In this document: positions 5,160-5,271 of the stretch, piece by piece
Layout: each line of letters starts with the position of its first letter
Position numbering within the stretch: position 1 is the first letter of the stretch
From: JBOHHR01 sp050740975
GTDB lineage: Bacteria; Pseudomonadota; Gammaproteobacteria; JBOHHR01
Reading direction: 5' to 3'
NCBI GenBank assembly: GCA_050740975.1
Contig: JBOIEE010000285.1
Coordinates: 1-5,271 of the forward strand
Length of the DNA: 5,271 bases
Made by a program: the position numbers and the translations under genes
Notes under the pieces: model-generated
The model's input: only the letters and a program-made list of their open reading frames with translations
Database searches by the model: none
Told to the model about the DNA's origin: nothing

Positions 5160-5271
5160 ATAGGAAAAGGCCGAAGACCTCAGTTTCGCTAGAAAAACTG
5201 TTCCCGCTTTTTGACTTGGAACGCAATAGGCGGATAGGATCGCTCGATGACCTTGGCCATGATTTCAGTAG
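5156..5271 (+). CDS. Possible 5' end of an unidentified plus-strand gene, partial
   Basis: An ATG at 5156 overlaps the metallopeptidase stop as ATGA, the same junction used twice upstream, and the frame stays open to the window edge (38 codons, beginning MNRKRPKTSVSLEKLFPLFD). Against it: rare-looking codons (AGG three times, ATA), no Shine-Dalgarno, and a GC-rich hairpin directly before the start. ATGA at a TGA stop occurs by chance about one time in four, and 38 open codons are not significant. It excludes, for practical purposes, the minus-strand candidate at 5189-5271. I do not recognise the product. Confidence 0.3.
   Translation, partial: MNRKRPKTSVSLEKLFPLFDLERNRRIGSLDDLGHDFS
5189..5271 (-). 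CDS. Possible 3' end of an unidentified minus-strand gene, partial
   Basis: Reading the minus strand from the window edge, one frame gives TEIMAKVIERSYPPIAFQVK (20 residues), then KREQFF and a TAG stop at 5191-5189. Codon choice is ordinary for this DNA (ATC, GAG, CCG, GCG, GTC, CAG), somewhat better than the competing plus-strand frame. Downstream of the stop on this strand is a weak 5-bp hairpin (5168-5180) followed by three further T bases, a possible but poor terminator. It would converge with the metallopeptidase gene, leaving 29 bases between stops. Twenty-six residues are too few to name a family, and random open frames of this length are common. Confidence 0.35.
   Translation of the reverse strand, partial: TEIMAKVIERSYPPIAFQVKKREQFF

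Overview
The window carries the end of a lipopolysaccharide inner-core gene cluster from a Gram-negative proteobacterium. The organism is most likely a gammaproteobacterium: the fused two-domain HldE, and HldD and WaaA that follow the E. coli proteins motif by motif, fit that group. No genus can be named from this sequence. Base composition is moderately GC-rich in the genes and visibly AT-richer in part of the one long intergenic gap.

Layout. Positions 1-3589 hold three tightly packed plus-strand genes: hldE (5' end cut off by the window edge), hldD and waaA. Each junction is a 4-base ATGA stop/start overlap, so the genes are almost certainly one transcript with coupled translation. HldE phosphorylates and adenylylates D-glycero-D-manno-heptose, HldD epimerises the product to ADP-L-glycero-D-manno-heptose, and WaaA puts Kdo on lipid A, building the acceptor on which the heptose is later placed. 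Together they supply the start of the LPS inner core.

Positions 3590-3809 hold no convincing gene. They contain the most unusual structure in the window: five different inverted repeats placed end to end from 3638 to 3784, with stems of 11, 6, 14, 12 and 10 bp and only 1-2 bases between neighbours. None has the T-run of a standard intrinsic terminator.

Positions 3810-5159 encode an exported metallopeptidase-like protein with HELVH, a downstream glutamate and a tail resembling the M61 glycyl-aminopeptidase group, but with no PDZ domain. Its substrate cannot be read from the sequence.

The last 110 bases are ambiguous. They hold either the 3' end of a minus-strand gene stopping at 5189 or the 5' end of a plus-strand gene starting by another ATGA overlap at 5156. 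I saw no rRNA or tRNA gene, no insertion sequence and no CRISPR array. I cannot claim a new system here; the hairpin array and the compact M61-like protein are the items worth following.
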